Shown: positions 47,275-57,647, counted from the stretch's first letter. The stretch: DNA of 64,000 nucleotides from Oceanisphaera profunda (GCF_002157895.1 NZ_CP021377.1:1-64000), one strand, 5' to 3'. Made by a program: numbers and translations. The notes: generated by a model from the sequence alone, not told the origin.

Positions 47275-47323
47275 CAACGGAAGAACGCGGAACGCACGGA
47301 AAAATAGCGATTAAATCTGAAAA
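47275..47323. repeat. Dispersed repeat fragment related to 36594-36772
   Basis: CAACGGAAGAACGCGGAACG and the following ACGGAAAAATAGCGATTAAATC echo both arms of the 36594-36772 block. It lies just after dsbB. Confidence 0.45.
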
Positions 47324-47409
47324 ACGTCTATAGATAAAAATAAAGATGGCCGTTGTTTCGAAGATGCCTCTGTTTTACCTAAAGCGCATTCGCTACCTTT
47401 TAAACAACT

Positions 47410-47438
47410 AAAAAGCCGAACCCTAGGGTTCGGCTTTT
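47410..47438. terminator. Bidirectional terminator between dsbB and the ycgN gene
   Basis: Stem AAAAAGCCGAACC / GGTTCGGCTTTTT with a CTAG loop, between convergent genes. Three tandem copies of CCTCACA follow at 47502-47522. Confidence 0.93.
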
Positions 47439-47528
47439 TGCTGGCTGTGCAGTAGCTGGCGCGAGTAGTGAATCTTTTATCTCTACCCTTCACTCTTTAC
47501 CCCTCACACCTCACACCTCACAAGTAGA

Positions 47529-47963
47529 CTAACTCGCCCACATAATGATGTGCTCTTCCCAAGGACCCGCCTTAGACTCAGGCACTACCTTACCTCGTAC
47601 CGATTGTCCGGCTTGGTGCATGGCGCTTTTAGAGCCGGTGCGCAGCGGATGCCAAGCAGGCAAAGACTGGCCTTCGGCGAGTAAGCGATAGGCGCAGGTA
47701 GAGGGCAGCCAAAAATAATCATCCAGCTTATCCCGCGTGATCTTTAAGCAGTCCGGCACTATGTCAAACCGGTTTTCGTAGTTACTGCACGCGCAGCTGT
47801 GGGTATTGAGTAGCTCACAGGACACATTGGTGTGGATCAGCTCATCCGTATCTTCATCAATCAGTTTATTGAGGCAGCATTTACCACAACCGTCACACAA
47901 GGCTTCCCATTCTTGATCCGACATTTCATCTAGGGTCTTGGTATGCCAAAAATTGCTTTGCAT
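47529..47963 (-). CDS. ycgN: YcgN-family cysteine cluster protein (UPF0260)
   Basis: A 144-residue cytoplasmic protein rich in Cys: CDGCGKCC at 23-30, then [17 protein letters not shown] and VPDC, matching the YcgN/YkgJ cysteine-cluster family, probably binding zinc or an iron-sulfur cluster. Function unknown. It follows the FAH-family gene by 4 bases, the same ycgM-ycgN pairing as in E. coli. Confidence 0.92.
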   Translation of the reverse strand: MQSNFWHTKTLDEMSDQEWEALCDGCGKCCLNKLIDEDTDELIHTNVSCELLNTHSCACSNYENRFDIVPDCLKITRDKLDDYFWLPSTCAYRLLAEGQSLPAWHPLRTGSKSAMHQAGQSVRGKVVPESKAGPWEEHIIMWAS

Positions 47964-47967
47964 TATT

Positions 47968-48630
47968 TCATCCTGCTACGACTGCGTTAAAACGGTATTG
48001 GCCGTCAAGTTGCAGTTCAAGTGAATCTTGTGTCAGTAATTCGCCAACGCCCTTTGGGGTGCCGGTGAGCACGATATCGCCGGGGTTAAGAGTAAAACAC
48101 TGGCTCATTTCGGCCAGTAATAACCCTACTGGCCACATTAAATCTCGGGTATTACCCATTTGGCGAAACTGACCATTTACCGCTAACGAAAACTCCAGCT
48201 CACTGAGGCGAGTGACGCAATCCGGCACCACAAAGGGGCTAATCGGACAACTGCCATCAAACGCCTTGGCCCGCTCCCAAGGGTGACCTTGAGCTTTTAA
48301 GTTATCTTGCACATCGCGCAGCGTTAAATCCAAGGCCAACCCCACCCCCACAATGCCCGCCAGCGCTTCGCCCTCGTCTGCATGACACAAACGCCGCCCA
48401 ATCAAGAGTGCCACTTCCACTTCGTGGTGAATTGCACCCAATCCCTTGGGCAGCACTAAGGGTGCCGCTAAGTCCACTAAACTGCTGGCCGGTTTAATAA
48501 ACAGCAGCGGCTCGCTAGGAATGGGATTATTGAGTTCAGTGGCATGATCTCGATAACTGCGCCCCACACACACCACTTTACCCACGCCGTAAGGCAGCGG
48601 TTGCCCTTGTAAGTCCAGATGTTGATACAT
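47968..48630 (-). CDS. ycgM: Fumarylacetoacetate hydrolase family protein (YcgM-like)
   Basis: A 220-residue enzyme of the FAH superfamily, acting on acylpyruvates or related diketo-acids. Metal-binding acids lie in [11 protein letters not shown] (E-x-E) and a later Asp in the DLTLRDVQ block; the end [15 protein letters not shown] is the family signature. Length fits the compact FAHD1-like type. The start follows AGGAGCGTCTC. It is first of a two-gene unit with ycgN. Confidence 0.9.
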   Translation of the reverse strand: MYQHLDLQGQPLPYGVGKVVCVGRSYRDHATELNNPIPSEPLLFIKPASSLVDLAAPLVLPKGLGAIHHEVEVALLIGRRLCHADEGEALAGIVGVGLALDLTLRDVQDNLKAQGHPWERAKAFDGSCPISPFVVPDCVTRLSELEFSLAVNGQFRQMGNTRDLMWPVGLLLAEMSQCFTLNPGDIVLTGTPKGVGELLTQDSLELQLDGQYRFNAVVAG

Positions 48631-48828
48631 GAGACGCTCCTCTTGGCGTGAAATAGTCTGCTATATTGAAGAGCCAAATATCAGCCTTCACTTAAATACG
48701 GCTATTTAAGGCTAACTGATATATTTATGACTATTGATATTTTAAGACTAATAAGTGACTTGTGCAGTGAATGGCTGGCTGAACAGCAGCATAAAACACA
48801 GCAGCCGAAGCCGCTGTATCATTATATG

Positions 48829-49110
48829 CTACTCTCGGTTTTGCGCTTGTTGCTCTTTAAATTGCTTAAGCAAATTTTCAGGCGGGGGTGGCAATTGCAG
48901 ATAATAACCTTGCGTAATGAGCGCGGTGCGCACTTTACTCAAGTCTGCTTGCCCCAAATGAGTTTTAGTGGCCAAGTTAATGATCATGGTCAACTTAGGA
49001 GTGCCGAACGTCTGCATCAGGGGTGCAGGCACGCGAGTGAAGTCGTCGCGTCGTTCAACAAAAAGATAGGTTTCTGCCTTGATTAGGCTTTTATATACTA
49101 CAGATAACAT
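48829..49110 (-). CDS. ycgL: YcgL domain protein
   Basis: A 93-residue protein beginning MLSVVYKSLIKAETYLFVERRDDFTRVP, the YcgL family. Small cytoplasmic protein, unknown function, nearly always encoded divergently from minCDE as here. The C-terminus (PPPPENLLKQFKEQQAQ) is the usual charged tail. The 198-base gap before the ycgM-like gene holds no evident feature. Confidence 0.95.
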   Translation of the reverse strand: MLSVVYKSLIKAETYLFVERRDDFTRVPAPLMQTFGTPKLTMIINLATKTHLGQADLSKVRTALITQGYYLQLPPPPENLLKQFKEQQAQNRE

Positions 49111-49116
49111 GGAAAT

Positions 49117-49125
49117 TGCTATAAT
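49117..49125 (+). promoter_or_regulatory. Extended -10 element for minC
   Basis: TTGCTATAAT gives a perfect TATAAT at 49120-49125 with TG one base upstream, predicting a start near 49132, about 85 bases before minC. The -35 region is weak. Confidence 0.55.
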
Positions 49126-49215
49126 CCGTCGGCTTTATTGCCAGTAAGGTCGTCAAACTATAACATCAGCGCGACCAATAACAAAAAGGATTAGATCCTT
49201 GGGGGACAGCCGCTT

Positions 49216-49914
49216 ATGGCGGAGCATGGTATTGAATTAAAAGGCAGCAGCTTTACGCTTTCTGTGGTGCACATAGCGGAACAGGATATCAATGAAGTAA
49301 AGCGGCTGTTGGCGGAAAAAATAGCCGTGGCACCGGCTTTTTTTCGAGCTGCACCTTTAGTCATTAATATTGAAAAGCTACTGCAGGCTCCTGACTTTAC
49401 TGCATTGGCTAAGACGCTCAGAGAGCTCGACTTAGTGCCGGTGGGGATCACCGGCGCTAAAGATGATGCCACTCGGGCGGCGGCGCGTGCGGCCGGATTG
49501 GCGGTGATCAGCAGTGGTAAAGCCACGACTGTGGCCCCTGCGGCCGCTATCGAGCCCAAAGAGCCACCGGCCGAACTGCTCAATTTGCCTAACACTAAGG
49601 TGCATCGAGGACCGGTGCGTTCCGGTCAACAACTTTATGCTCCAAATGGCTCGCTGGTAGTACTGGGCTCGGTCAGTAATGGTGCCGAAGTTATCGCCGA
49701 TGACAGTGTTCATATATACGGCCAATTGCGTGGTCGCGCCGTCGCTGGCGCCAAAGGCAATGAGTCGGCACGCATTTATTGCCAACAACTTATGGCAGAG
49801 TTGGTGTCGGTCGCAGGCCATTACCAGATAAGTGCAGGATTACAAGGTGAACACTGGGAACAGGCGGTCACTATTTCTTTGGTCGACGAGCAATTAACGT
49901 TCGACTTACTCTAA
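49216..49914 (+). CDS. minC: Septum site-determining protein MinC
   Basis: A 232-residue inhibitor of FtsZ ring formation. The N-terminal FtsZ-interacting domain (about 1-105) is followed by an Ala/Pro-rich linker and the C-terminal beta-helix, HRGPVRSGQQLYAPNGSLVVLGSVSNGAEV, that binds MinD. GGGGGAC lies before the start. First of minCDE. Confidence 0.97.
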   Translation: MAEHGIELKGSSFTLSVVHIAEQDINEVKRLLAEKIAVAPAFFRAAPLVINIEKLLQAPDFTALAKTLRELDLVPVGITGAKDDATRAAARAAGLAVISSGKATTVAPAAAIEPKEPPAELLNLPNTKVHRGPVRSGQQLYAPNGSLVVLGSVSNGAEVIADDSVHIYGQLRGRAVAGAKGNESARIYCQQLMAELVSVAGHYQISAGLQGEHWEQAVTISLVDEQLTFDLL

Positions 49915-49937
49915 TTTTACGATTTTAGGAAGCAAAT

Positions 49938-50750
49938 ATGGCTCGAATTATCGTTGTCACTTCAGGTAAAGGGGGCGTGGGTAAAACAACCTCCAGTGCG
50001 GCCATTGGTACCGGTTTAGCCGTGCTAGGTCACAAAACAGCCGTTATCGACTTCGATATCGGCCTACGTAACCTGGATTTAATCATGGGTTGTGAGCGTC
50101 GTGTGGTGTATGACTTTGTTAACGTCATCAACGGCGATGCCAACTTAAATCAGGCGTTGATCCGCGATAAACGCGTCGATAACCTCTATATCTTGCCCGC
50201 CTCACAAACGCGAGACAAAGACGCGCTCACCCGTGAAGGCGTGGGAAAAGTCTTGAAAGATATGGCGGACATGGGCTTTGAATACATTATTTGCGACTCA
50301 CCAGCCGGCATTGAAACCGGTGCACTGATCGCTTTGTATTTTGCCGATGAAGCTATTATTACCACTAACCCAGAAGTGTCCTCAGTACGAGATTCTGATC
50401 GGGTACTGGGCATTTTGTCGTCTAAATCTTGGCGCGCAGAGCAAAATATGGATCCCATTAAGGAGCACCTGTTGCTGACCCGTTACTCGCCTGAGCGCGT
50501 AACTCGCGGTGATATGTTGGCGGTTCAAGACGTACAGGAAATTCTGGCCATTCCGCTGTTAGGTGTGATCCCTGAGTCACAAGCGGTATTAAAAGCTTCC
50601 AACGCCGGTGAGCCCGTGATCTTAGACGGAGAGTCAGATGCAGGTCTTGCTTATGCCGATGCCGTCGCTCGCCTGTTAGGCGAAGAACGTCCTTTCCGCT
50701 TCCTCGATGAAGAGAAAAAGGGATTTTTCAGCAGAATTTTTGGGAGTTAA
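49938..50750 (+). CDS. minD: Septum site-determining ATPase MinD
   Basis: A 270-residue deviant Walker ATPase that recruits MinC to the membrane. GKGGVGKTT is at 10-18 and the C-terminal amphipathic membrane-targeting helix (EEKKGFFSRIFGS) is intact. Four bases before minE. Confidence 0.98.
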   Translation: MARIIVVTSGKGGVGKTTSSAAIGTGLAVLGHKTAVIDFDIGLRNLDLIMGCERRVVYDFVNVINGDANLNQALIRDKRVDNLYILPASQTRDKDALTREGVGKVLKDMADMGFEYIICDSPAGIETGALIALYFADEAIITTNPEVSSVRDSDRVLGILSSKSWRAEQNMDPIKEHLLLTRYSPERVTRGDMLAVQDVQEILAIPLLGVIPESQAVLKASNAGEPVILDGESDAGLAYADAVARLLGEERPFRFLDEEKKGFFSRIFGS

Positions 50751-50753
50751 CGC

Positions 50754-51041
50754 ATGTCTCTACTGGACTATTTCCGTTCACGAAAAAATCAAAATAGTGC
50801 TCAGCTTGCCAAAGAGCGCTTGCAGATCATAGTTGCGCACGAACGTAGCCAGCGGGATACACCGGATTATCTGCCGCAGATGCAACAAGATATTTTAGCG
50901 GTGATCCGTAAGTACGTGGATATAGAGATCGATCAGATCTCGGTACAACTGGATCAAAAAGGCGATAACTTGTCGGTGTTAGAGCTTAATATCATGTTCC
51001 CTGAGCCTGATGAAAAAGTGGTCGCTAAAACAGACTCCTGA
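50754..51041 (+). CDS. minE: Cell division topological factor MinE
   Basis: A 95-residue protein that stimulates MinD ATPase and drives pole-to-pole oscillation. MSLLDYFRSR (membrane-binding start), ERLQIIVAHERSQR (MinD-contact helix) and the C-terminal dimer domain are visible. A few residues longer than E. coli (88). Confidence 0.97.
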   Translation: MSLLDYFRSRKNQNSAQLAKERLQIIVAHERSQRDTPDYLPQMQQDILAVIRKYVDIEIDQISVQLDQKGDNLSVLELNIMFPEPDEKVVAKTDS

Positions 51042-51095
51042 TCCCGCAGTGAGCTAATCACGCTTAATTAGTGTGTGCTAAAAGAGTCGGTTATA

Positions 51096-51141
51096 AAAAA
51101 GCGCCAAGCCCAACAGTCATCTGTTGGCCTTGGCGCTTTTT
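51096..51141. terminator. Terminator of minCDE
   Basis: A long stem AAAAAGCGCCAAG...CAACAG / CTGTTG...CTTGGCGCTTTTT with a TCAT loop, about 55 bases after minE. Confidence 0.93.
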
Positions 51142-51174
51142 GCGTGGTGTGGGCGCTGATATTCATACATTGCA

Positions 51175-51330
51175 CGAATGTAGTCGCGGCTTCAGCCGCA
51201 AAAACCTGCAGAGCAGGTTCTGACGCACAAATTCTTCCTTAACGATAATTAAGTTTGTGGCTACAGGAACAAAAATATCGCGTTGCGATATTGCGCAGCT
51301 AAAGCAGCGCCTTCAACAACCATTACTTAA
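51175..51330. repeat. Cluster of nested small palindromes between minE and rnd
   Basis: GCGGCT-TCA-GCCGC, ACCTGC-AGA-GCAGGT, AATATCGC-AAC-type GCGATATT, and GCGC...GCGC arms follow one another in about 150 bases with no coding frame. It looks like a dispersed, RNA-structured intergenic repeat between convergent genes. Confidence 0.45.
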
Positions 51331-51350
51331 CATCACCTCACACAGTAAAC

Positions 51351-52445
51351 TCACAACTGCCCTGCTAACAGCTCTCCGCGCCAGCCTTGCAATAAGATAG
51401 GTGTCATATCTTTATTTTCTTCTAAACGCCACTTCCAGCTTAGATACTGATGAATTAAGCGCTTTGAAGCGATCACATCGCTCGGGATCTCAGCCTGCTC
51501 GCCAGCCACATCAATCAAGCCCTTAATACGTTTTAACTCGGCTTTATAATCAGGAAAATCAATTAAACGCTGTACCGGCTCTGGCCACGATTGCGGACTG
51601 GCTAACGCCACTTGCACTAACTTGAGCAGCGTCTCCCCGTGACGGCGAATTTCCATCGGGTCTAAATCCAATCTGTTTAAATCTGCCAGCGTTAAGGGAG
51701 CCCGCTCCGCCACTCTAAACAGGTGCGCTTCTTTAACCACGAAGTTTACGGCCAAGTCACGACTGCGCGCCTCAGTCAGGCGCCATTGGCAAAGCTGCTG
51801 CAAAATAGCCAAGGCTTGGCGGTCTAGTGTCCAGGCATTTTTCATATCGAGATAAGCAAACTGTGGGTCGACACTTTCACTGCGTCGTTTTACGACTCGC
51901 TCACATTCTTGCTCAAACCACGCCATGAGACCTTTATTACTTAAGCGCTCCATTAACTGTTCATACACCGGAAGCAGGTAAATCACATCATCCGCTGCAT
52001 AATTCAGTTGTGCGCTCGATAACGGGCGCGCCAGCCAATCGGTGCGCGAATGAGCTTTATCCAAATGCACATCGAGCAAGTTTTCTACCAAGGGCGCAAA
52101 ACCAATTTGCGCACCTATGCCTAAGAACGCGGCGGCCAATTGCGTGTCATGAATATGCGCCGGCAAGCCGCCACTTTGATGCTGTAATAGCTCAAGGTCT
52201 TCGCCACCGGCATGCAACACACAAATACGCGCAGGATCTTGTAATAGCTGCCATAACGGCGATAAGTCAGGCACGATGACCGGATCAATCAAGACGGTTT
52301 GCTGGCCATCAAACAGTTGGTATAAACCAGGCTTAGCGAAAAAAGTGCGGGTGCGAATAAATTCCGTATCCAGCGCCAGCACGCGGGCATCGGTATTACA
52401 GAAGTCAGCGAGCGCTGGGGTATCGGTGATCAATGTATAAGTCAT
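51351..52445 (-). CDS. rnd: Ribonuclease D
   Basis: A 364-residue 3'-5' exoribonuclease for tRNA maturation. The DEDD catalytic acids are in LALDTEFIRT (Asp, Glu), the HAGGEDLELL block and YAADDVIYLLPVY. Two HRDC-type domains make up the C-terminal half (about 200-360). It is downstream of fadD but separated from it by a terminator. Confidence 0.95.
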   Translation of the reverse strand: MTYTLITDTPALADFCNTDARVLALDTEFIRTRTFFAKPGLYQLFDGQQTVLIDPVIVPDLSPLWQLLQDPARICVLHAGGEDLELLQHQSGGLPAHIHDTQLAAAFLGIGAQIGFAPLVENLLDVHLDKAHSRTDWLARPLSSAQLNYAADDVIYLLPVYEQLMERLSNKGLMAWFEQECERVVKRRSESVDPQFAYLDMKNAWTLDRQALAILQQLCQWRLTEARSRDLAVNFVVKEAHLFRVAERAPLTLADLNRLDLDPMEIRRHGETLLKLVQVALASPQSWPEPVQRLIDFPDYKAELKRIKGLIDVAGEQAEIPSDVIASKRLIHQYLSWKWRLEENKDMTPILLQGWRGELLAGQL

Positions 52446-52467
52446 GAGTACTCGGTATAGGCGGTAA

Positions 52468-52494
52468 TAAAAAACCCCGGTGGCCCGGGGTTTA
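52468..52494 (-). terminator. Terminator after fadD
   Basis: On the minus strand AAACCCCGGG / CCGGGGTTT with a short loop is followed by T, between the fadD stop and the rnd start. Confidence 0.9.
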
Positions 52495-52514
52495 AGCTCA
52501 AACCAAATGTAAGC

Positions 52515-54236
52515 TTAAGAGGCTTCGTCTCTGAGCTCGCGGCGCAGTATTTTACCGACGTTGGTTTTGGGCAATTCGTCCCGAAATTCTATCACTTTCG
52601 GCACCTTATAGGCAGTAAGATATTCCCGACAATGGGCGATCAAAGCTTTTTCATCCAGCTGAGTGCCGGGCTTAAGCACCACTACTAACTTAACTATCTC
52701 ACCATGATCGGCTTGGGGCACACCCACGGCCGCGGCTTCTAATACACTCGGATGCTGCATGGCCACTTGTTCAATCTCGTTAGGAAACACATTAAATCCC
52801 GAGACCAAAATCATGTCTTTTTTGCGATCCACGATAGTAAAAAAGCCTTGCTCATCCATGGTGGCAATGTCACCGGTGCGCACCCAGCCCTCATGAAACG
52901 GACTGTCTGGATTATTGGCGTCTAGCGCTTCTGCCAGCCAATAGCCGCTCATCACCTGCGGGCCTTTTACTTCCATTTCGCCTGGGGTGTGCGTCAATGT
53001 AATTACTTGATCATTATCATCCACCAAACGCACATCGGTCGAACATACGGGCAGGCCAATAGAGCCGTTGTACCCTTCCATGTCGTAGGGACACACCGTC
53101 ACCAAGGGCGAGCATTCGGTCAAACCGTAACCTTCCAACAAGCGACTACCGGTAATACTTTGCCAACGCTCAGCTACCACCCGTTGCACGGCCATGCCCC
53201 CGCCTATGGTCAGCTTCAAGCTACCAAAGTCGAGTTTTTGAAACTCATCATTGTTGATCAATACATTAAACAGCGTATTTACCCCGGTAATACAGCTAAA
53301 ATCAAAGCCCTTTAGCTCGCGCACAAAACTGGGAATATCACGCGGGTTGGTGATCAATAAGTTATGAGCGCCGATGCGAAAGAACAACAGACCGTTCACC
53401 GTGAGCGCAAACACATGGTACAAGGGCAAAGCGGTGACCACTTTCTCTTCGCCAATACTCAACACCGGTTGATACACACCGAGCGCCTGCTCTACGTTGG
53501 CCAACATATTACGATGGCTTAACATGGCGCCTTTCGAGCGTCCCGTGGTGCCTCCGGTATATTGCAAGAACGCCAAGCTGTCGCCCTTAAGCTCGGGGCG
53601 TGTGTAGGATAAATTTTTACCCTCGCGCATCAACGTCTGATAATGAATGGCATTGGGCAGTGCATAGGCGGGGATCAGCTTCTTGATGTATTTCACTACC
53701 AAGTTGAGCACTGTCCCCTTCACTAAACCTAAGTGATCGCCCATGCGGGTTAAAATCACATTTTTTATCGGCGTATCCTGCAGCACTTCGGTCAAGGTAT
53801 GGGCAAAGTTATCCACTATGACGATAGTGTCGGTTTGCGCATCCGCTAACTGATGCCTTAGCTCGCGTGCTGTATACAAGGGATTGACGTTGACTACCAC
53901 TAACCCCGCGCGCAAAGCGCCAAATAAACACACCGGATATTGCAGTAAATTAGGCATCATTAAGGCGATGCGATCGCCCACTTTGAGCTGCAAACTGTTT
54001 TGCAAATAGGCGGCAAAGTCGCGGGATAAGGTATCTAGCTCTTGATAACTGAGGGTCTTACCAAAGTTGGTATAGGCAGGTGCATTGGCAAAATCCTTTA
54101 CGCCTTGCTCAAACATATGCATTAACGAGCTAAATTTATCGGCGTCGATTTCTGCCGGCACATCTGCCGGATAACGATTCAACCAAGGTTTACCCGTGAA
54201 TGGCATCGGCTGCGGGTCGGTTTGCATATGTTCCAT
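52515..54236 (-). CDS. fadD: Long-chain fatty acid-CoA ligase
   Basis: A 573-residue acyl-CoA synthetase that activates imported fatty acids at the membrane. Motifs: [18 protein letters not shown] (P-loop type), GYGLTECSP (A5), [15 protein letters not shown] and [21 protein letters not shown]. The ATG at 54236 follows GGGAGA by five bases and matches the homologues; an ORF start at 54302 is spurious. Its product acyl-CoA would inactivate FadR encoded 6 kb away. Confidence 0.96.
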   Translation of the reverse strand: MEHMQTDPQPMPFTGKPWLNRYPADVPAEIDADKFSSLMHMFEQGVKDFANAPAYTNFGKTLSYQELDTLSRDFAAYLQNSLQLKVGDRIALMMPNLLQYPVCLFGALRAGLVVVNVNPLYTARELRHQLADAQTDTIVIVDNFAHTLTEVLQDTPIKNVILTRMGDHLGLVKGTVLNLVVKYIKKLIPAYALPNAIHYQTLMREGKNLSYTRPELKGDSLAFLQYTGGTTGRSKGAMLSHRNMLANVEQALGVYQPVLSIGEEKVVTALPLYHVFALTVNGLLFFRIGAHNLLITNPRDIPSFVRELKGFDFSCITGVNTLFNVLINNDEFQKLDFGSLKLTIGGGMAVQRVVAERWQSITGSRLLEGYGLTECSPLVTVCPYDMEGYNGSIGLPVCSTDVRLVDDNDQVITLTHTPGEMEVKGPQVMSGYWLAEALDANNPDSPFHEGWVRTGDIATMDEQGFFTIVDRKKDMILVSGFNVFPNEIEQVAMQHPSVLEAAAVGVPQADHGEIVKLVVVLKPGTQLDEKALIAHCREYLTAYKVPKVIEFRDELPKTNVGKILRRELRDEAS

Positions 54237-54700
54237 ATCATTCTCCCGGGACAGGACATAATGGTGATGGCAAAGATGAGCAGTAACGCATGCTGTCCTC
54301 ATCTTAAAGTTAGTTAACAGGTCAATTTAAAACAGGGGCCAATTTAAAAACAAGTCGATTCGAACAAGGACCCATATAGAAAAGAGCGCATTTAAAATGC
54401 CTGCTTAAAGCTTTTACTCTAAAACTACTCATCTGACCACGATCAATTAACTAAAATGTAACACAAGTCTACTAATATCACGTAATTACCGCTCACGTTA
54501 TTATCGGCTACATGGCTAGCGTCAGCCAAAGTGCGACAGACTATCGCCGCCTAAAGTGCCACAACCGAGTCCGACGTAGATTACTGCGCCGTCTATGCTT
54601 GCGATACTGTAAGCTGCGATGGTAGGGCCGCTGCACGTAAAATAAGAAGCAGGGGTTTTCTAAACGCTGCCTAATGTGAAATATGACCACTTGTGCTCCC
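54237..54700. other. Intergenic stretch between fadD and tsaB
   Basis: About 460 bases with no supportable gene. A sequence ATCTGACCACG at 54431-54441 resembles one half of a FadR operator (TCNGACCAG) but the other half is poor. In E. coli a slp-like lipoprotein gene (yeaY) sits in this position and it is absent here. Confidence 0.35.
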
Positions 54701-55444
54701 TTAGCGGCCCGGCAGTTTTTGCCAGGTAACCTTGTCTCTCAAATATACCGGTAATGCGTCTGCCGCCGCCACGCCCAGCCCTTGCTGCCAGAGCTGTAGC
54801 GCCTGAGGCAACAGATCTTGCGCTTCAGGATACGGCAGTGCTGTGCACAGCTCACCCACCCGCGCCAACAGTTCTGGGTAAGTCACCAAGCCTGAGCCCA
54901 CGCCTGTTGCCCAGTGCTTATCTGAATTGGCGGCCAGCCACTCACTGGGCATCACTACCTGCTCGGTGTCGGTACTGGTCATGACGCCATCACGCAGCGC
55001 AAAGCCGCCGATATAAATCTCACCCATGCGCGCATCTATGGCGGCTAATGCCGTTTTTGCCCCGCTCTTTGTATCACTATCTGCAGCAATCTCGCCGCCA
55101 AAGTCTCCACCACTCTCTCCACCACAGACACGATACGCGCCTTGGGCTAATGCTTGTAGATTAGACACACCCAGTAATGGCAAGTCGGCACCAAAGGCTA
55201 AGCCTTGGGCCACGCCTAAAGTAATGCGCACCCCAGTAAACGAGCCCGGTCCTCGACCGAAGGCCAAGGCGTCCAGCTGATTAAGGCTAAGCTCAGCTTC
55301 GGCTAATAACTCGGCCACCATGGGTAAAATTAAGTCCGTATGACCACGGGGCGCCACTTCATAACGGCTAAGTAACTGGCCGTCTTGCCACAGTGCTGCG
55401 GAACAGGCTTCAGTAGCGGTGTCGATCGCCAAAATACGGGTCAT
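54701..55444 (-). CDS. tsaB: tRNA threonylcarbamoyladenosine biosynthesis protein TsaB
   Basis: A 247-residue ASKHA-fold protein that with TsaD and TsaE makes t6A37 in tRNA. MTRILAIDTATEACSAAL and GRGPGSFTGVRITLGVAQGLA are the family blocks. A Gly/Asp-rich insertion around residues 115-135 (GGESGGDFGGEIAAD) makes it slightly longer than E. coli (231). It follows yoaA by one base, the conserved pair. Confidence 0.95.
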   Translation of the reverse strand: MTRILAIDTATEACSAALWQDGQLLSRYEVAPRGHTDLILPMVAELLAEAELSLNQLDALAFGRGPGSFTGVRITLGVAQGLAFGADLPLLGVSNLQALAQGAYRVCGGESGGDFGGEIAADSDTKSGAKTALAAIDARMGEIYIGGFALRDGVMTSTDTEQVVMPSEWLAANSDKHWATGVGSGLVTYPELLARVGELCTALPYPEAQDLLPQALQLWQQGLGVAAADALPVYLRDKVTWQKLPGR

Positions 55445-55445
55445 G

Positions 55446-57422
55446 CTATTGCTCCAGCGTTAATAAAAAGGTGTTGAGCTCGGCCAAGCTGCGGGTGCGC
55501 GGCATGGCCGGTAAACTATTGAGAAAGTCACCGCCGTAGGCGCGATTCACTAAGCGGTCGTCGGTAATGATCAGCACGCCTCTATCGCTGATATCGCGGA
55601 TCAAGCGGCCCACGCCCTGCTTTAAGGTAATAATGGCTTTGGGTAATTGCACCTTGGCAAAGCCGTCTTCACCCCGGCGTTTGCAATCTTCAAGGCGCGC
55701 GCTCAGTTGCGGATCGTCTGGCGCACTAAAAGGCAGTTTATCGATAACCACACACTGCAAGGCTTGCCCGCGTACGTCTATGCCTTCCCAAAAGCTGCTG
55801 GTGGCCACCAATACCGCCCGCCCATCTTGGCTAAATTGCTCCAACAAGCGCACTTTATTGTCTTCACCTTGTACCAGTACCGTGCGATCCAGCTGCTCAC
55901 GCAACACCAGCGCCACTTCATTCATGACTTTATAACTGGTACAGAGAAAAAAACTGCCTCCCGGCACTAAAGATAAGGTCTCCAGCAAGCTTGTCGCCAA
56001 CAGTCGGCCGCGATTTGGCGCATTCGTGGCAGGTAAATAGCGTGGCACACAAAGCCGCGACTGCTGCTGGTAATCAAAGGGACTGTCCAGTTGCAGAGTA
56101 CGACAATCATCCAGCCCCATATCGGCACAAAAGTGCGCAAAGCTGTCGCCAACCGCCAAGGTGGCCGAGGTGAAAATCCAGCTCACCGACTCTTTGGCCA
56201 GCTCTGCAGAAAAGCGCTTGGCCACCGACAAGGGCGTTTTATGAAAACTAATGTGTAAGCGAGTGCACTCATACCAGTAGGAATACCCGTCTTCTTGCAC
56301 CCGCGTGACCGCCTCAAGCTGGGCACGCAAGCTCACCAGCCGCTCAAAGCCTTGGTCTAGCTGCTCGCCGCGACCCAGCGCCAGTTTAAAAACTTCATAG
56401 GCGAAGGTCAGGCTGTCGTTCAGGCGCAGCAAGGCCTGATTCACCTCAGGCTTGGCCAACATAGGTCGAAGCTGGCCGCGGGAGCTGTCATAACCAAAGG
56501 TTAAGCGTAAATCTTGCGCATGGCGCTCAATTTGATCCGCCGCCTTACTGATTTGCGCCATGTCTTTGGCTTCGACTTTTTGCGCCAAGCGCAAGTCTCG
56601 CGCCAGCTCCAACCATTGGCGGCTAGACTGACTCTGGCCGAAATACTGACCGGCAATGTCTGGCAGCTGATGGGCCTCATCCAGAATATAGGCCTCGGCA
56701 TCGGGAATCAGCTGACCAAAACCGGTATCGCGCACCGCCATGTCGGCAAAAAATAAATGATGGTTTACTACCACCACCTGTGCGTCCATGGCCTTGGCTC
56801 GCGCTTTAACCAAGAAACAATCTTGATAATGGCCACATTCTCGGCCTAGGCAGTTATCGTTATTACTGGTCACCAGCGGCAACACATCACTGCGCTCAGC
56901 CAGCCCCGGAATATCGCCGATATCACCACTGTGGGTCATAGGCATAAAACGGCGTACCCGCTGTAAGTCAGCCAAGCCCTCCGGCGACAGGTGCGGCACG
57001 CTGTCGTTAAGTAAATTAAGGCGTTCAATGCAAATATAGTTAGCGCGCCCTTTCAGCAAAGCCACCGGATGATGATAATCCATGGCCTTCATTAAGGTCG
57101 GCAAGTCTCGATGAAACAGCTGTTCTTGCAGATTACGGGAGCCGGTACTTAAGATAACTTTCTTACCCGTGGCCAGCACGGGTGCCAAGTACGCAAAGGT
57201 TTTGCCGGTGCCGGTGCCCGCTTCCACAACCAGTGGCTGCTGGGTGTGCAGTGCTTGGGTGACAGCATCAGCCATGGCAATTTGCGCGGCGCGCGGCTGA
57301 AAACCGTCAATCGCCTGCACTAAGGGCCCCTCTTGGGTAAACAAGTCGGTAACAGGGTCCGCTGACAGCTCCGTAGCAGGAACCGTCAAATTAGTGCCGA
57401 TAAGTGTGCTGTCATCATCCAA
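55446..57422 (-). CDS. yoaA: ATP-dependent DNA helicase YoaA (DinG-related)
   Basis: A 658-residue superfamily 2 iron-sulfur helicase. Walker A GTGTGKTF is near 68-76, the cluster Cys are in YICIERL and NCLGRECGHYQDC, the DEAH box is LDEAHQLPD, and motif VI is KQGVGRLIRD. In E. coli YoaA works with the DNA polymerase chi subunit in repair. The frame opens at TTG 57422, which has a poor ribosome-binding site; the real start could lie slightly further in. It is coupled to tsaB. Confidence 0.93.
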   Translation of the reverse strand: MDDDSTLIGTNLTVPATELSADPVTDLFTQEGPLVQAIDGFQPRAAQIAMADAVTQALHTQQPLVVEAGTGTGKTFAYLAPVLATGKKVILSTGSRNLQEQLFHRDLPTLMKAMDYHHPVALLKGRANYICIERLNLLNDSVPHLSPEGLADLQRVRRFMPMTHSGDIGDIPGLAERSDVLPLVTSNNDNCLGRECGHYQDCFLVKARAKAMDAQVVVVNHHLFFADMAVRDTGFGQLIPDAEAYILDEAHQLPDIAGQYFGQSQSSRQWLELARDLRLAQKVEAKDMAQISKAADQIERHAQDLRLTFGYDSSRGQLRPMLAKPEVNQALLRLNDSLTFAYEVFKLALGRGEQLDQGFERLVSLRAQLEAVTRVQEDGYSYWYECTRLHISFHKTPLSVAKRFSAELAKESVSWIFTSATLAVGDSFAHFCADMGLDDCRTLQLDSPFDYQQQSRLCVPRYLPATNAPNRGRLLATSLLETLSLVPGGSFFLCTSYKVMNEVALVLREQLDRTVLVQGEDNKVRLLEQFSQDGRAVLVATSSFWEGIDVRGQALQCVVIDKLPFSAPDDPQLSARLEDCKRRGEDGFAKVQLPKAIITLKQGVGRLIRDISDRGVLIITDDRLVNRAYGGDFLNSLPAMPRTRSLAELNTFLLTLEQ

Positions 57423-57647
57423 AACCGGTGAGTCTCATTAAGCAAAACGTCATGATAACAAAAGCCGTCACAAAAGCGTTAGCAAGACGCCGCCTAACTA
57501 TTCCGTTTTTACCCCACCCGTGCGACACTCCTTCGGCTTTTTCGTGCTGCGGCGCTGCCGGCCTGGGCGGCTATGGAGTACAAAATGTAGTACAGCATCT
57601 ATGTACAGACCCTATGCACTCAACCTAAATATATTCGAGGAATCATG

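Noticed and set aside
47480-47522. Tandem CCTCACA repeats as a CRISPR-like or phase-variable tract
   Set aside because: Only three 7-base units with no spacers and not within a gene or promoter that could be identified.
54427-54443. FadR operator upstream of fadD
   Set aside because: Only one half-site (TCTGACCA) is convincing; the other half does not fit, so it is not listed as a regulatory site.
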